A stretch of 64,000 bases of DNA from Closterium sp. NIES-65 (GCA_948144175.1 CANXME010002102.1:248001-312000), one strand, 5' to 3'. Numbered from the stretch's first letter, positions 30,141 through 42,994 are shown. The notes: generated from the sequence alone by a model not told the origin. Numbers and translations are program-made.

Positions 30141-30266
30141 TGATAAGAAACGAGGAATGAATGCATTGAGCAGAATGAGGAGTACAAGTAGTAAATCCTA
30201 AAGTGTTGTACCCCATATGAACTGCCCCACTACAGCCTACACAGACTATAGCATATATGCTTGACA
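30141..30266 (-). repeat. 5' LTR of A2
   Basis: 126 bp, five differences from the 3' LTR. Its left neighbour is the primer site (minus strand TGGTATCGAGC) and its right neighbour is CACGT, the target duplication. Confidence 0.94.
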
Positions 30267-30347
30267 CACGTGGGGTAGCGTTGTAACCGCAACGGTAGGT
30301 GGGCCCGAAAAAAAAAACGGTCCTACGGACCTAGTGCTCTGAAACCA

Positions 30348-30481
30348 TGTTAGAATCTAGCAGCAGGAATGAATCAACTATGAAAGAGTTGAGTACAAGT
30401 ATGAAACCCTAAAAGGGGCTGTACCCCATATTGGCTACCCCACTACAGCCTACACATATATAACATGCATATACTTCGACA
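30348..30481 (-). repeat. 5' LTR of A4
   Basis: 134 bp from TGTTAGAATC to CTTCGACA, with GTACCCCATA and CCACTACAGCCTACACA motifs shared with A2. Just left of it the minus strand reads TGGTTTCAGAGC, a primer site. No second copy is present. Its element continues leftward through the leader pieces listed above. Confidence 0.8.
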
Positions 30482-33400
30482 CCCGCATGCACCGCTACTC
30501 CATGTCACCAAGGGACTTGCACTTGAACTTGTCTTGAAGTTTTAGCATCACCTCCTTCACAAGATCAGAGTGTGAGAAGATGAGGATGTCATCCACGTAC
30601 ACCACCATGGAGCTCCTCTGCTCCCCCTCGCCAAGCATGAACAAGGAGTGATCGGCCGTTGAGGGAGTGAAGCCGATCTCCTCCAATACCTCGCGCAGCA
30701 TTATGTACCATTGCCTAGGGGCCTGCCTAAGCCCATAGAGGGCCTTCTTCAGCTTCCACACTCTGCCACTACCATCATTAAACCCCTCTGGCTGCGCCAT
30801 GAAGATCTCTTCCTCTAGAACACCGTTGAGGAATGCCGTTACAATGTCCATCTGCTTCACCACCCATCATTTGATAGCGGCTCCCGCGAGTAGGGTCCGC
30901 AGCGTCGTTAGCTTCACCACAGGAGCAAACTGCTCCTTGGCTACAAGCCTAGACTTGTAGCACTCGATCTTGCCGTCGGCGTTCGACTTGATCTTGAAGA
31001 GCCACTTGGACATTATCGCCTTACGCCCCTCCGGTAGTTCCACCAATTCAAACGTGTCGTTCTCCTCAATACTTTTCAACTCACTCTTCATGGCCTTCTT
31101 CAACTCCTCAGCATCACTGCTCTCCAAGGCCTCCTTGAGGGTTGCTGGTTCTCCCGGCATCTCCATTGGATAGAAGAGCACGAACGCACATTCCTCGTAG
31201 TTACTCTCCTCGTCGTCTCCGACCATCTTTGCCGCTCCGGCCAGGGCTGACCTGCCATGTGTTCCCGGTGCATCATAGGTCAGCCTATTTGGGGCTTGAA
31301 CTTTCCTATTTCCCCTTCCTTCCTCCTCAGGTGCAGGGACTTGAATGCCTTGGCGTTGCTGCGGTATGACGCGGATCCGTGGAGCACTTGTAGTGCTAGA
31401 GGGAAGTGTCGGTGCACGCTCACTCACTTGCTGCACCTCCTCCTCCTCTTCCTCTGCATCCTTGGCCTCCTCTCCCCCATTCATAAGGAAGGATTGCCTT
31501 GTGGTTGTGCTGCCGCTGCTCAGCTCCAAAGGCAGCTCCACATGCTCCAAGCCGGAACTCTTCACCTCTCCAAACCGCACGCCTATCTTCGCCTCATTCT
31601 CCGTCTTCCCATCCTTACACATCCGGTTCTCCATGAACTTGCAGTCCCTGCTCACCAGGAACTTCTTCGTGAATGGGTCCCAAAGGAGCCACCCCTTGCT
31701 TTTTTTAGCCATGCCCAAGTGCACGGCCCATATTGCCTTGGCACCAAGCTTGTTGTGCCGAAGATGCTTAGGCACGAGCCCCATGCACATGCACCCGAAC
31801 ACCCGAAGCATATCCACCTAGGGCTTCCTTCCGATCTACTCCACATAGGGCACCCATTTGTCTGCTCCCACATGAGTCAAGGCTCTGTTCTTGGCCACAC
31901 ACGCACTCCGCACCGCATCAGGCCAGAAAAAGTCGGGTAGCCCGGCTTCAATGAGCAACCCGCGTGCCGTCTCCGTGATTGTGCGATTCGCTCGCTCGGC
32001 GATGCTGTTCATTGCAGGGGAGTATGGCATGGGAAGGGAGTGCCTTATCCCATTCTTCTTCAGCCACAATCCACACTCCTTGCTCAGGAACTCTCCCCCA
32101 TAATCGGTGCGGATTGGCTTGACTAGTCGGTCTTGTTGCTGCTCCATCATCGGCAACCAATCGGTCTTCACCGTTTCAGCCAGGTCGCTCTTCTTGGACA
32201 GCGCGGACACCCAGGTCATGCGGGTGTAGACATCCACAATGGTGAGAAAATATTCGGCTCCAGCAGCCCCAAGCTTCAGGGGGCCCACCACGTCCATGAC
32301 CACCTCATCAAGTGGTGCCTTTGCCATTGCTTCCGAACTAGGGAACGGAAACCGGGTCAACTTGGCTTGAATGCACGTCGGGCAGCCAAGCACCTCATCG
32401 GGCTCCCCTTTCACACGTATACCAGCAACCATTCCATTCTTCACTAGCTGCAGCAAGATAGGCAGGGCCACATGTTTTATTTGCCGATCTAAGGTAAGCC
32501 AATCACACTCCCCCAAGTCGGATTGGAGAATGCCGCGCTCGCAATAGCGCCCCACATGCTCTCTCCGTAGTCCTCCTCCGCTGCTGCCTTGGGGTTCTCC
32601 TCACCCTTGTGCTGCTCCTTGGCTGCTGCACCACTCTCCTTAAGTTCACACAGCTTACTGGTCCCTCCAAGATTGCACTTGTTGGACTCTTTCGCTTTGG
32701 CGCCATCATTCGCGCCGTAGCCGCTACCAACCGCTTCACCCTTGGTGATGACGCTTGCTGCCACTTGCCTCTCCTTAGGCATAGGGACCACTGGGATCAG
32801 CCACATCTCGTTGTAGACATCCCTATCCTCATGGAGGTCCCAAAGAATCCGCTCGCCAAGCCTCGCGGTGTAGGTGTTCGCTCTCTTCGAGTTCGTGTCC
32901 ATGCCGGCCTTTGCCAGTCGTGGCACGGAAATCAAGTTCGCAGCAAGGCTGGGCACCCAAAGAACGTTCTTGAGGCCCACCATCTTCCCATCAGCACCCT
33001 TGAACATGGCCTTGCCCATGCCTTTCACCTCTGCTCGCTGCCCTAAAGCCGATGTGACATGCTTCACCGGTGACTGTTCGAGTTCGGTAAGCAAGTCCGC
33101 GCGAGGTGTCATGGTATTGGTAGCGCCGCTATCGATCACCAAATAGTCCAGGGGGTGTAGGGTGACCTTTCCCACAGCTGCAGGCTCTTCAAAATATTCA
33201 TCCTTCTCTGGTGTAGCCGGTGCTTGCGTCGAGACGAAGAAGAATTGGCCCGGGAACCGATCGTCGCTCGGGTCCTTGTCGTTATTTCCGCTCTTCATGT
33301 TTGCAGCACCGCCTCCGCGACCGCCACGGCCTCCACGGCCTCTTCCTCTCCCTCCTCCTGCTCCTCTACCCTTTTGGCCTTGAGCAGGGATCCAACCATC

Positions 33401-35137
33401 AGATAGGTTGTAGCAATCGCGCCACATGTGTCCGCTCTTGTGGCAAAAATGGCACTTGCCGTCGAATCGGCCGCGACCGCGTCCGTAGCTCTTGTCGTCG
33501 CTGCCGTAACCGCCACTCCCGCGGCCCTGCATTGAAGTTGTTGCTGCAAAATCTTCCTCTCCCTCGTCCTCTGCCTCTTCCACGGCCGTACCCCCGGCCG
33601 ATGCTTGCTGCCCCGGCACCATCCACACTCGCCAACTTACGGCGCAGGAAATCCTTTTGAAGGATTGCTCGCTTTACGTCTTCAAGCGAGAGGCGGGGCA
33701 GATCACGATTGAGGTTGATAATGAGGGAGGACCATGACTCAGGGAGTAAGGCCAGCGACTTGGTCTTCTTCTGGAGCTCACTGTAGTTCAAATCAGCTCC
33801 CTCAAGCCGCGTCAGCAAGTCGAAGAATTTCTGCACCCCTTCTTCCACGGGTTTATCTTCTTCAATTCATAGTGTCGCCATTTGCCGTTCCAACACCACC
33901 GCTACCGCCGCTGTTGCAGGAGCGTGTACACCCTTCAGATCAGCCCATGCCTTTGGTTCCTTCTCTGGTTCAGGCTGGAATGGCTTGATGTGACGGATTT
34001 GGCTGCTCCCCAAGGCTTGCCCAAGTAGGAGGTAGCCTTGTGCGCTCTTCCGTACCCACAGGCTCTTCTCCGGGTCGTTCTCGGGACGCTTCTCCGTTCC
34101 TTCCATCACCTTCTCGGGACGCTTCTATGTTCTCCATTCTGAAGGACCACTCAGAGAAGTTGTCAAGGCTAAACACTCTAGGCTCATCCCTAGATGGGCC
34201 AACACTTTGTTGCACGGGCGCCATGGCTGAGTCACGGGGTTGGCCTTGAGCTTGGGCTTCTCCACTACCACCAGCACCTCTGCCACCCCTTTCCTCAGGT
34301 CCAGCCATTATTGAAACTGCTCGAAGGGGCTCTGATACCACTTGTTATAGTCACAGTAGGCTCCAATGTGCCTAAAACAAAAGATAGAGTGCACAGTCGG
34401 ATTTCTGCACAGCGGCTCTAAACACTCATAGCGTTCTGTTCACAGCTTCAAATAACCTGATTCAACATGGATCTCAAGCGTCCTAATGTCGCCTACAATA
34501 CGCAATTTAGATCGCACGATTTTACCAAGTATTGACGACACAGCGTCGGTTTGAATAAACGGCACTATGGCAGCCAATATGGTCTTAGAACACAATATAG
34601 GAAGAGTTACGAGTTGGGAATGACTCCCAGCTCCTACAAACCCCAAGAGCCGAGGTACACTGATATGGAAAAGTGCCCCACAAAGAGTCTCGAAACTACC
34701 CTTCACTAGGGCCTACACCAAGTGAAATGTTACACTACACAAAGTAATGTAACTATCTTCAATATCTTGAGGTGTACCCTTTTCGCGGGCTTTGCGATCA
34801 CTTGAATCTTGACACCAAGGCTCTGGTTCTTCACCACAAACTCATCCTTGAGTTCTTGATACGCCGAATGTTCCACATACACGACAAAATAGAAACCCTG
34901 CACGAGACACACGACGAAATAGAAACCGCGCACAGGATACAAACGACTGCGTGACACGCGACTAGTGATAACTCGCTATTGATTCGACACACACACTCGA
35001 CATCATGACTCAACATTCACACACTATTATAAGCATGAAGTATATATATTATCCCATGCCCTCATACCATTCGATGCACACACGCATGCGCGCACACGGA
35101 CAACAAGCCGAGTGCAAACCGTAGGGTTGCACCAACA
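30482..35137 (-). mobile_element. Ty1/copia family E (partial, minus strand)
   Basis: 5' LTR at 34343-35137 and a perfect TGGTATCAGAGC primer site at 34329-34340 (minus strand). From right to left: gag (about 34300-33650), CCHC knuckle (CHFCHKSGHMWRDC, about 33460-33415), protease (DSGATNTM, about 33140), pre-integrase (about 32510-32360), integrase (MDVVGPLK; TDYGGEFLS; IAERANRT, about 32300-31960), a charged linker (about 31560-31200) and reverse transcriptase up to the YVDDILIF region (about 31070-30495). The 3' part and 3' LTR are absent where A4 begins. Broken. It is inserted in the reverse transcriptase region of A5, so E is younger than A5 and older than A4. Confidence 0.85.
34343..35137 (-). 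repeat. 5' LTR of E
   Basis: 795 bp, with inverted ends TGTTAT.../...CCAACA. The inner edge is set by the adjacent primer site. The outer edge is set by the point where A5 coding sequence resumes (GTTCCTTCAAGGG). It contains a direct repeat of CGACAAAATAGAAACC / CGACGAAATAGAAACC near 34885-34925. No partner LTR is in the window. Confidence 0.7.
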
Positions 35138-36821
35138 GTTCCTTCAAGGGAGCATGCACGAGCAGATCTAATAGCGTTGCCCGCCTGGCTTTATTGGCTC
35201 TTTCCCACCTGGGACCCAGTGGAGGCTGCGTCGACCAGTTTACGGCCTGCGTCAGGCTCCACGTGAGTGGCACGGCACACTTCGCTCGACCCTTGCCGCA
35301 CTTTACTTCTTTCCATCGTCTGCCAACCCATCACTGTTCATTTGCCGTGGCTCGACCCTGTTCTTTGTCCTGGTCTACGTCGACGACCTGGTGTTCGCCA
35401 CTCCCGACCGACGCGTGCTGGCCTCCGTGAAGGAGGAATTGCAGAGGAGACACACTTGCACTGACCTTGGTGAGCTGCATCATTACCTTGGCCTGCAGAT
35501 CACCAGGGATAAGGCAGCTTGCACCGTTACGCTGACTCAATCGCATATGGTTGAGCAGATCCTCACGCGATTTTGCTTCCCGTTCTCCAAGGTACAGCTT
35601 ACCCCTATAAGAGGGGTGGCGCCTGAACCCTCGCTGTGGATCATGGGCTCACAGCTCCACCTTCGGACGAGTCATTTGAGTCCATTGGTCCATTTCCTGA
35701 GCTGGTGGGTTGTCTCATGTACCTGATGACCTGTACTCGCCCAAGCGTAGCTTACCGTCTTAGCGTCCTTGCGCGCTTTGTTGCGCCTGGGAGACACTGA
35801 CCGTCCTACTGGTACGCTGCTAACAAGGTGGCGAAGTATGTGGCGAATACATCAGGCATGGGACTTGTCATTGGTGGGAAGCAGCCAGTTACACTCACAG
35901 GTTACTCGGACTCGTCGTGGGCCGACGACACGGAGATGCGTCGGTCTACACAGGGGTACTCCTTTAGCCTAGGGACAGGTATTCTTTCGTGGCGGTTGAC
36001 TCTGGCATCGTCCGTCTACGGTTCCAGCTGTAAGGCAGAGGTGTACGCTGCGGCCATGGCCGCTCAGGAGCTTCGATGGCTGTCTTTCCTTCTCACCGAC
36101 CTTGTTGAGCGTCCTCGCTCTCCCCCAGTCTTGTTCGCCGACAACAGGTCTGCCGTCCTGTTGCGTGAGGAGCCCCGACTTGTTCGGAAGGCGAAGCACA
36201 TCCAAGTTTGTTTATTCCTTTTGCGTGAGTTCCAGCAGCATGGCTAGGCACTCGTACGATGTGTGGTCTCTGAGGCCAACACGGCAGATGTCTTCACCAA
36301 GGCGTTGCCGCCTTGTGACCATCAGCATTTCTGCACCCAGCTTGGCCTTGTGCCTGCCCGTCCTCACTTGCTTACATAGAGATGCTTTGTCTTGTTTGTC
36401 TTGTACTCTTGCATCTCATTATATTTGCTATATACGTGCATGTGGATTTGCCTTGTGGCCCTTTGCTTGCTCTCGGCACGTGTGGTAACTTTGAGCTCCA
36501 CCCTGAGATTTGTCTTGTTCTCTTGGACTGGTCTTATGACCCTTGCTTGTTCTTGCTGACTGGTCATGTGACCCTTCCTTGCTCTCAGACTGTGTATGTC
36601 CTTGAGACTCACCCTGGGCTTTATGATGTCTTCTACAGGACTTCCGTCACCTAAACTATGGGGGTGTGTCAAACTATATTTCTATATATTTTATCTAGTT
36701 TTAGTCTAGGTGTTGTACATTATGTTTCTTGTGCTAGAACTAACGCTAGGGTTTGCTATAACTTGTTTGTACCTTCCCTTTGTCAATTTCTTCACCCGTT
36801 AATCTCTCGACACAACTGACA
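35138..36821 (+). mobile_element. Ty1/copia family A-like, copy A5 (3' part, plus strand)
   Basis: It starts within reverse transcriptase (FLQGSMHEQI, about 35140), continues with the YVDD region (about 35380), RNase H (SDSSWADD, about 35905; CKAEVYAAAM, about 36030; DNRSAVLL, about 36140), a 3' untranslated part (36383-36654), a purine-rich tract CTATGGGGGTG (36656-36666) and the 3' LTR (36667-36821). The tract is the same as in A1 and A2. Broken. Its 5' part is missing on the far side of E. It lies next to the start of hAT-1. Confidence 0.82.
36667..36821 (+). repeat. 3' LTR of A5
   Basis: About 155 bp from TGTCAAACTA to CAACTGACA, with TGTCA/TGACA ends as in A1. It includes a TATATATTTTAT stretch (about 36684-36700) and GTTGTACA. 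The outer limit is inferred from the TGACA end, because the partner LTR is not present. Confidence 0.7.
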
Positions 36822-36881
36822 TCCCTGTCCGCGCGGACACCGGCTCGCCCGCACTAAACCAAGATGCAGCTGAGATAGCAG

Positions 36882-37335
36882 ATGTACCATGAGGCGAGTA
36901 TCAATTACGAGACAAAGTATTCAGGCGTTTTTTCGTGGCTTGTGTTTGGGAAAACCAAGGATGGATTTCCCTATGTAAAGTGCAGCGTCTGCATGTCGTA
37001 CGGGAAGGAGAACACGAAGTACTCCTGGCAAGGTGATGATGGTGGCCGTGACTTGCAGATGCAGTCTTTCCGGGCTCACGAGCACACTGACGCTCACACG
37101 AAGGCGGTTGATCGGCAGATGAAGACTGCGCAGGGCATCCGCGAGGGGCAGCAGGTGATTTCAAGCTTCATCAACTCGGACATCGAGGGGAGGCGCACGA
37201 TTCGACTCATGCGGTCGGTTGAGTCTCTGTGCAAGTGCGACGCGCCGATCAGCATGTTCCCGAAGCTGATGCGGCATCTCGCGGAGCAGGACACGCACGA
37301 CATCTTGAGGCAATCCTACTTGGTCTATCTCACTC
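36882..37335 (+). pseudogene. hAT-1 first coding block: BED/TTF-like zinc-finger exon
   Basis: The frame is open from ATG at 36882. It contains FSWLVFGKTKDGFPYVKC, CSVC, then SFRAHEHTDAH: a C-X2-C pair and a His cluster about 35 residues later, as in the zinc fingers of hAT transposases and their ZNF862/KIAA1586-like relatives. These bind the transposon ends in active elements. After about residue 140 the frame runs into sequence that resembles an intron (TTTATTGTCTCC..., ending at an AG before 37458). An MVQSISFYLTRV segment follows that corresponds to MVHNMCCYLMRV of hAT-2. The family assignment is good, while exon limits are approximate. Confidence 0.6.
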
Positions 37336-37505
37336 AGTATGACGCTGTTTTCGAGTGTTGCTTTGTTACGTGTGTTCTGTTTATTGTCTCCTTCATTTTT
37401 TGCTGACAATTGTACTAACAAACATGTGCAGGTACGGCTTCTAGCAGATGGTTCAAAGCATCAGTTTCTACCTGACAAGGGTGCTGACGGACCACATCCA
37501 AGTCT

Positions 37506-38364
37506 TGTTATGTCATGCTATCATTTGCATTCACGTCTGTCTGCCTCCTCTCACATGTTCGTGCATTGCATGTGTGGTGTGAGCGTGTGCAAGAATTTGT
37601 GTTTGATGTGGTTTGGTTTTTCTGAGTGTGTGTGAATGTTATTTTTGTTTGAGCAGATATCTGATGTGACTCCTCTGCTCAAGAGCTTTCCGACGAACCA
37701 AGTATCGCTTCAATCGGAGCACGAACAAGAAAGTTACAAACGTTAGAAGTTCGTATGCTTTTGATATTTGGTTGTGGTGACTATGGGAAGTTGTGGGGTT
37801 GACTCCATAATGGGTATAGACTTTTGAGGGTTGGGAAATTCGTCAACATTGCTGTAGATGCTGCCAAGTTGTTTGGAGGAGCCAAACCAGGTTGGCATGT
37901 GTGGCCAAGTTGGGTAAGGTAGATGGCATGGGTTGGGAAAGTGACAAAAGTAAAAGCGGGAGGGGATTTGATGTGCTTATGGGATTTCCCTGGTTGGGGA
38001 CTCCTTTAGGACCTCCGCTCTCGTCCTCCTCTCCCCCTCCTACCTGGTTTCTAGCTACTCAATCATTCTTGTGTGTTAATCTTGTGAGACTCTTGTGATT
38101 GAGTTAAGATTCTATGGCAGCATACCCCCCTGTGCACCGAAATTGATAAGTCGAGATATACTTCATCTCTTGATACGATTCAACTTGGGAATTATAGCTA
38201 CGCTCTAGAGCTACAGCATATCCAAAATTAATGACGTTAAAATGGTGCGTTTGTTGTGGACGGCGTTTCTTGTCAACGCGACTTTTCTGTCCAGAATTCT
38301 AAGCCAATGATTTTGAGAAATTTAGCCACCTTATCTTCGTAGACTCCGTCCTTAGTCTCTAACA
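37506..38364 (+). repeat. 5' LTR of D
   Basis: 859 bp from TGTTATGTCATG to CTCTAACA, ending two bases before the primer site. The first 260 bases match the partial 3' LTR at 42995. It contains a short TTCCGACGAACCAAGTATCG segment also found there. Confidence 0.88.
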
Positions 38365-38366
38365 AG

Positions 38367-38378
38367 TGGTATCAGAGC
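38367..38378 (+). promoter_or_regulatory. Primer binding site of D (tRNA-iMet type)
   Basis: TGGTATCAGAGC, two bases after the 5' LTR: a perfect 12-base complement to the 3' end of initiator tRNA-Met. Confidence 0.93.
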
Positions 38379-41300
38379 TGATTATGGACTTTTTTGGAGA
38401 GTCTACTGAAGTATGAAGACCCTCCTAGACCCACCATGGCCTGTGGGCGTACCTAAATGGAGTTCTGGAGGTTGGATGTGGCTTCCGCTGAGGGGAAACT
38501 CTCTTGAAATTTCGTTGGCACCGACACTTGTGGAAATTGTGTGGGACTTCGGTGTGGACAGCAAAGGGGGAGCTGGAACCTGTGATTGGGAGCAGAGGAG
38601 ATGAGTCAAGGGAGTGGACATGCAGCTGAGAAGAGGAGTGAGCCGCCACCATCCAAGATTGAGGCATTGGATGGCTCCAACTACGAGGAATGGAGTGGGC
38701 GGATGCGGAGTGTGTTTAAGCGCTACAAGCTGCTGAAACTTGCGATGGGAGAAGAGAACATGCCGGAGGAAGGCGACGCGCGCGATCGGTGGATTGAGAA
38801 GAGCGCGGTGTTGTACGACCCTATCCTTCAATCGGTCAACAACGACATGTTCCAACACATCAAGGACCTTGTGGAATTAAATGATTCGGGACCGAAAGCG
38901 TGGACGCTACTACGCGACATGGTTAAGCCCAACACGCTGCCAATGGTGATCGTTTTGGAGAAGGAGCTGGCGGCCATCTCCATGCGATCGGGAGATAATG
39001 TGAAGCCGGTCCTTGACAATATTAAGGACACCTATGCGAGGATAGCAGCGGCGGGCAGCGAGGTGTCGCAGATGCAGCAATGCACCAAGATCATCTCGGT
39101 ACTCGACAACTCATGGGACAACCTTATCCCCACCCTCAACGTTCAGCAGGACAAGTGGACGCCTGAGTGGCTACGGCAGCAGATCCTGCAAGAGGACTTT
39201 CGCAGGTGCCACACGGGAGGTGGTGCTGCCAACAAAACTCCTGAGGGGTATCGAACTGCAGGAGGCAGTAGAGGAAGAGGGGATGGGAGAGGCCGAGGCC
39301 GTGGGAGAGGCTTTGGCAGAGGAAGAGGCTGAGGTGACTATAATGAGGGGCATGGAAGCTCTGGTGGCAGGGGGAGCACCCGAATGGAGGGTGCGTGCTG
39401 GTACTGCAAGAAGGCTGGACACCCATGGTTCAAGTGTTTCAGCCGTCCTGAGGGATGGGCGCCTCCAGACATGAAGCCGCCAAGTGGTGAACGCGCACGA
39501 GGTGGCGCTGTACAAGGTTCAGGTGCACAAGGTAAAGCCGACCCCGGGATGTTCCTCATAGTTGAAGATGTGAAAGAGAGTGAGGATGATGTGGGTTCGG
39601 TTGGGAAGGTTCTGATGCACCCCCTCACTCACTGGGTGATCGATTCAGGTTGTACAAGTCACATGACCCCACTGGCAGATTTGCTTGACGAGGTAAAACC
39701 CCCTGGGAAAATAAAGTTTGTGGCTGCCGCTTCAGGTGCTTTGCTCCCTGTGATTGGTGTTGGGAATTCCAAAGTAATGGGAGCCAATGGGGGGCTTGTG
39801 GGGCTGGGGAATGTGCTGTTGGTTGAAGGTTTGTCCGCTAACCTCCTCTCTGTGCACCGGCTGCAGAAAAGCAAGGCCAAAGTGACCTTCGGCCCAACCA
39901 GCTGTCGTGCAAAGCTTGGGAAGTTGCTGTTGTGGGATTTGGAGGAGAAGAGCAGCTGCATCAAGGACCTCTGGCAGCTGCCCATCATTCCTTGGATAGG
40001 AAACCACCAGCACCGGCAGTGGCAGCGGCAACTGCTAAAGCAACTGAGGGAGGGGAGGAGACTGCACCAACTGCTGGGGCCCTGGATGCAGTCAAGAAGG
40101 TGCAGCAGCCACAGCAGCCACATGGTGAGGTGCTTGCTGGTGTGGATGCAACAGCCGCATGGGCAAAGGCTTCGCGTGGGAGTGGTGAAGCCGATTGGGA
40201 GACATGGCTCAAAAGGATGTGTCGTGTGAACTTTCCAATGCTGCAGAAGTTGGTGAAGGATGGGTGTTTGAAGGGGTTAGAGGTGAAAGGGGCAGAGCTG
40301 CCCTACATGCCTTGAGACCAAATTCACGATATTTCCCTTTAGCAGCAGCACAGGACCAGCCAAGGCACCACTCGCACTTGTGCACATGGATGTGGTGGGC
40401 CCCACAAGGGCCCTTTCTCTCTCAGCCGCTACTTCTTGACCATTGTGGACGACCACACGCGTGCGGTGTGGGTCTGCCCTCTGAAGACTAAGGGGGAGGT
40501 GGCAGCGGCTGTTCTTAAGGAGTGGATGCCGAGAGCTCAAAGGGAGAGCGGACACAAGGTGAAGGTGATCCGCACTGACAACGGGGGAGAATTCATTGGC
40601 GCTGATTTTGCGGCGATGCTGAAGAAGAAGGGGATCCAGCATCAGCTCACGGTGCCCTACATCCCTCAGCAGAACGGCGTGGCTGAGCGGTTCAACTGGA
40701 CCCTGCAGGAAGGTGCTCGCACTCTTCTTGGGCATGCAGGGCTGCCGGATCCGTCTTGGGTGATTGCACTGCGGCAGGTCGCTCTTGTGAAGAACCGGGT
40801 GTTGGCGACTGTGGGGGACAAGCAGTGGGTCCCCTACACCAAGTGGTATGGGAGTGCACCAGCAGTCAACATGCTGAGAGCCTACGGCTGCATGGTGGTA
40901 TTTCATGTGCCGAAGGAGAAGAGGGGAAAACTGGAGGCTTCTGGGAGATGGGGTGTGCACTTGGGGCTTGCTAAGGATCACAAGGGCTGGTTGATATGGG
41001 ACTTGACCAGCCAGCAGCTGACTGTGTCGAGGGATGTGAAGTTCCTCGAGTCCTTATACTACAAGGATTGGAAGCAGCAGCAGCAGAAGCTTCCTACTAC
41101 ACCACTAATCATTGAGGCTGATGAGGTGCAGCGGCCTTCGAGGCAAGTGCAGGTCACTGTCTCAGAGGATGGGATCTCTGGGGTGACTGAGGATGGGGGA
41201 GAACCTGAGGTGGAGGAGCAGCAGCAGCAGCAAGGTGCTCCACAAGGTGCCGCACGTTCGGTTGACCGTCCTATGAGAGATTTGCGCCCTCCTAACCGGC

Positions 41301-42994
41301 TGATCTATCCGAGCTTTGGCAAGCCAAAGGTGGTAAGGGCTGGGAGTGTGGCTGAGCAGTGTGATGAGGAAGAGATAGCACAGTGCTACTGGGCAGCCGT
41401 CCCTGAGCCCAAGACGCTAGCTGAGGCATTGAGCGGGCCCGATGCTGAAAAGTGGAAGCAGAGTGTGAAGGAGGAGTATGACTCTCTGCTGGAGAATGAG
41501 ACGTGGGAGCTGTGTGAGCTGCCTCCTAGGAAGAAGGCCATCTCTTCCAATTTGATCTTCAGGCATAAGTACGGACCTGATGGGGCGCTCACCCACTACA
41601 AGTCAAGGCTTGTGGCTAAGGGGTTTCAGCAGACAAAGGGGAAGGACCTTGACAATATTTTTGCTCCTGTGGGGAAAGGCACAACATTGCTGGTGTCATT
41701 GGCAATGGCAGCAAACCGTGGATGGCGGGTGAAGCAGATGGACATTACCACCGCCTTCCTCAATGGGATAATTCTGGAGGAGCTGTACATGCTACAGCCT
41801 AAGGGATTGGATGATGGGAGCGGCAGGGTGTGCAGGCTGAAGAAGGCCATCTATGGCCTGAAGCAGGCTCCTTGTGCATGGTACCACAAGCTAGATGAGA
41901 CACTGCTGGCTGGGGGGTTCAAGAAGACTAAGTGCGACCACAGCTTGTTCCTACTGCAAGAGAAGGAGCACTTCCTCATGCTCGTGGTGTATGTGGACGA
42001 CATCCTGCTCTTCTCTGAGTCCTCTGCAATGATTGAGCGAGTGGAGGAGATGCTGGAGATGCAGTTTAAGGGTTCCAAGATGGGAGATGTGAAGTACTAC
42101 CTGGAGATGCATGTGGAGAGGGACCTTGACAAGGGAGTGTTGAGGTTGCACCAGAGGAAGTATTGTGAGGGGCTGGCTGAAAAGTATGGGCTGCAAGATG
42201 GAGGAAAGCCAGCCACCCCACTGCCTTCGGGGTTCACTGTTGACCCTTGTGCTGATGATGAGGTGGTGGGCGAGAGTGCCAGGAAACTGTTTCATTCCAT
42301 GGTGGGGGCACTCAAGTATGCGGCTAACTACACGCGGCCTGACATTGCCAGGGTTTAGCACGCCAAGAGGTTGGTCCGCTATGTGAGCGCTACAGCATGT
42401 GTGGGTTTGGAGTACAGTGCTGTGAGGCAAAGGCAGCAGCGGGGTGCTTATGATTTGAGCAAGGGGGAGATGCTCCTGACCTGCTACACTGACGCTAGCT
42501 TCAACCCTGTGAAAGCGGATGACATCAGATTTGGAGGCTATGTGTGCCTGTTTGGAGGTGGTGCAGTGAGCTGGCGCAGCAAGAAGCAGAACGAGGTGGG
42601 GCAGTCCTTGTGTGAGACAGAGTACATGGCCCTGCATCATGGGGCAAAGGAGGTGGTGTGGCTGAGGCGTTTGTTGGAGATCGGAGTGTGCCAGAAGGAG
42701 CCGATTGTGATGTTCTGTGATAATGAGTCGGCAGTGAAGTTAGCCAAGAATGCTTGCCTTCATTGGCTAACAAATCACATCAGGCCCAAGTGGCACTAGG
42801 TGAGGAGGCTCCTGGACAAGGAGGTGCAGCTGGAAACTGTGAAGACCCATCAGCAGGCGGCTGACATTCTCACCAAGCGCCTGGCAGATTCTGAGCATTG
42901 GAAGGGCATCAAGCTTGCTGGGATGAGTGTGCATTGAGGGTGCATGATTGAGCTATGGCATGTGGGATGATGGTAGGCAGCCAGAGGGGGAGTT

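Larger units (their letters stand above)
21707..30266 (-). mobile_element. Ty1/copia family A, copy A2 (both LTRs, minus strand)
   Basis: 3' LTR 21707-21832 and 5' LTR 30141-30266, 126 bp each, differ at five positions. Perfect target duplication CACGT (21702-21706 and 30267-30271). The purine-rich tract next to the 3' LTR is the same CACCCCCATAGGCAAAGTGG as in A1 (plus-strand reading). The primer site (minus strand) is TGGTATCGAGCAGGTT. The leader at about 29200-30110 is a tandem-repeat field. A family C solo LTR (27987-29079) sits near the start of gag. The coding region is broken in several places in addition to that insertion. Older than A1, judged by LTR divergence. Confidence 0.94.
3777..30481 (-). 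mobile_element. Ty1/copia family A, copy A4: outer element of a nested cluster
   Basis: A4 reads from right to left. Its 5' LTR is at 30348-30481, with a primer site TGGTTTCAGAGC just inside it. A GC-rich repetitive leader follows in four pieces (30267-30347, 21366-21706, 13737-13997, 6500-7091). The coding remnant lies at 3777-6290. The leader pieces are separated by A2, A1 and C1. A2 and A1 have perfect 5-bp target duplications. C1's differs at one base. The same 20-24 bp GC-rich repeat lies on both sides of C1 and on both sides of A1, which is the main evidence that these pieces were once continuous. The 3' end and 3' LTR are missing on the left. Broken, and older than the three insertions inside it. 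Confidence 0.7.

Noticed and set aside
36822-37335. hAT-1 first exon considered as a host zinc-finger gene
   Set aside because: A related copy exists as hAT-2 with the hAT dimerisation signature, and both copies are decayed, so transposon origin is more likely.
38601-39332. Gag of family D considered as a host UBN2-type protein
   Set aside because: Framed by a 5' LTR and a perfect primer site, and followed by protease, integrase and reverse transcriptase.
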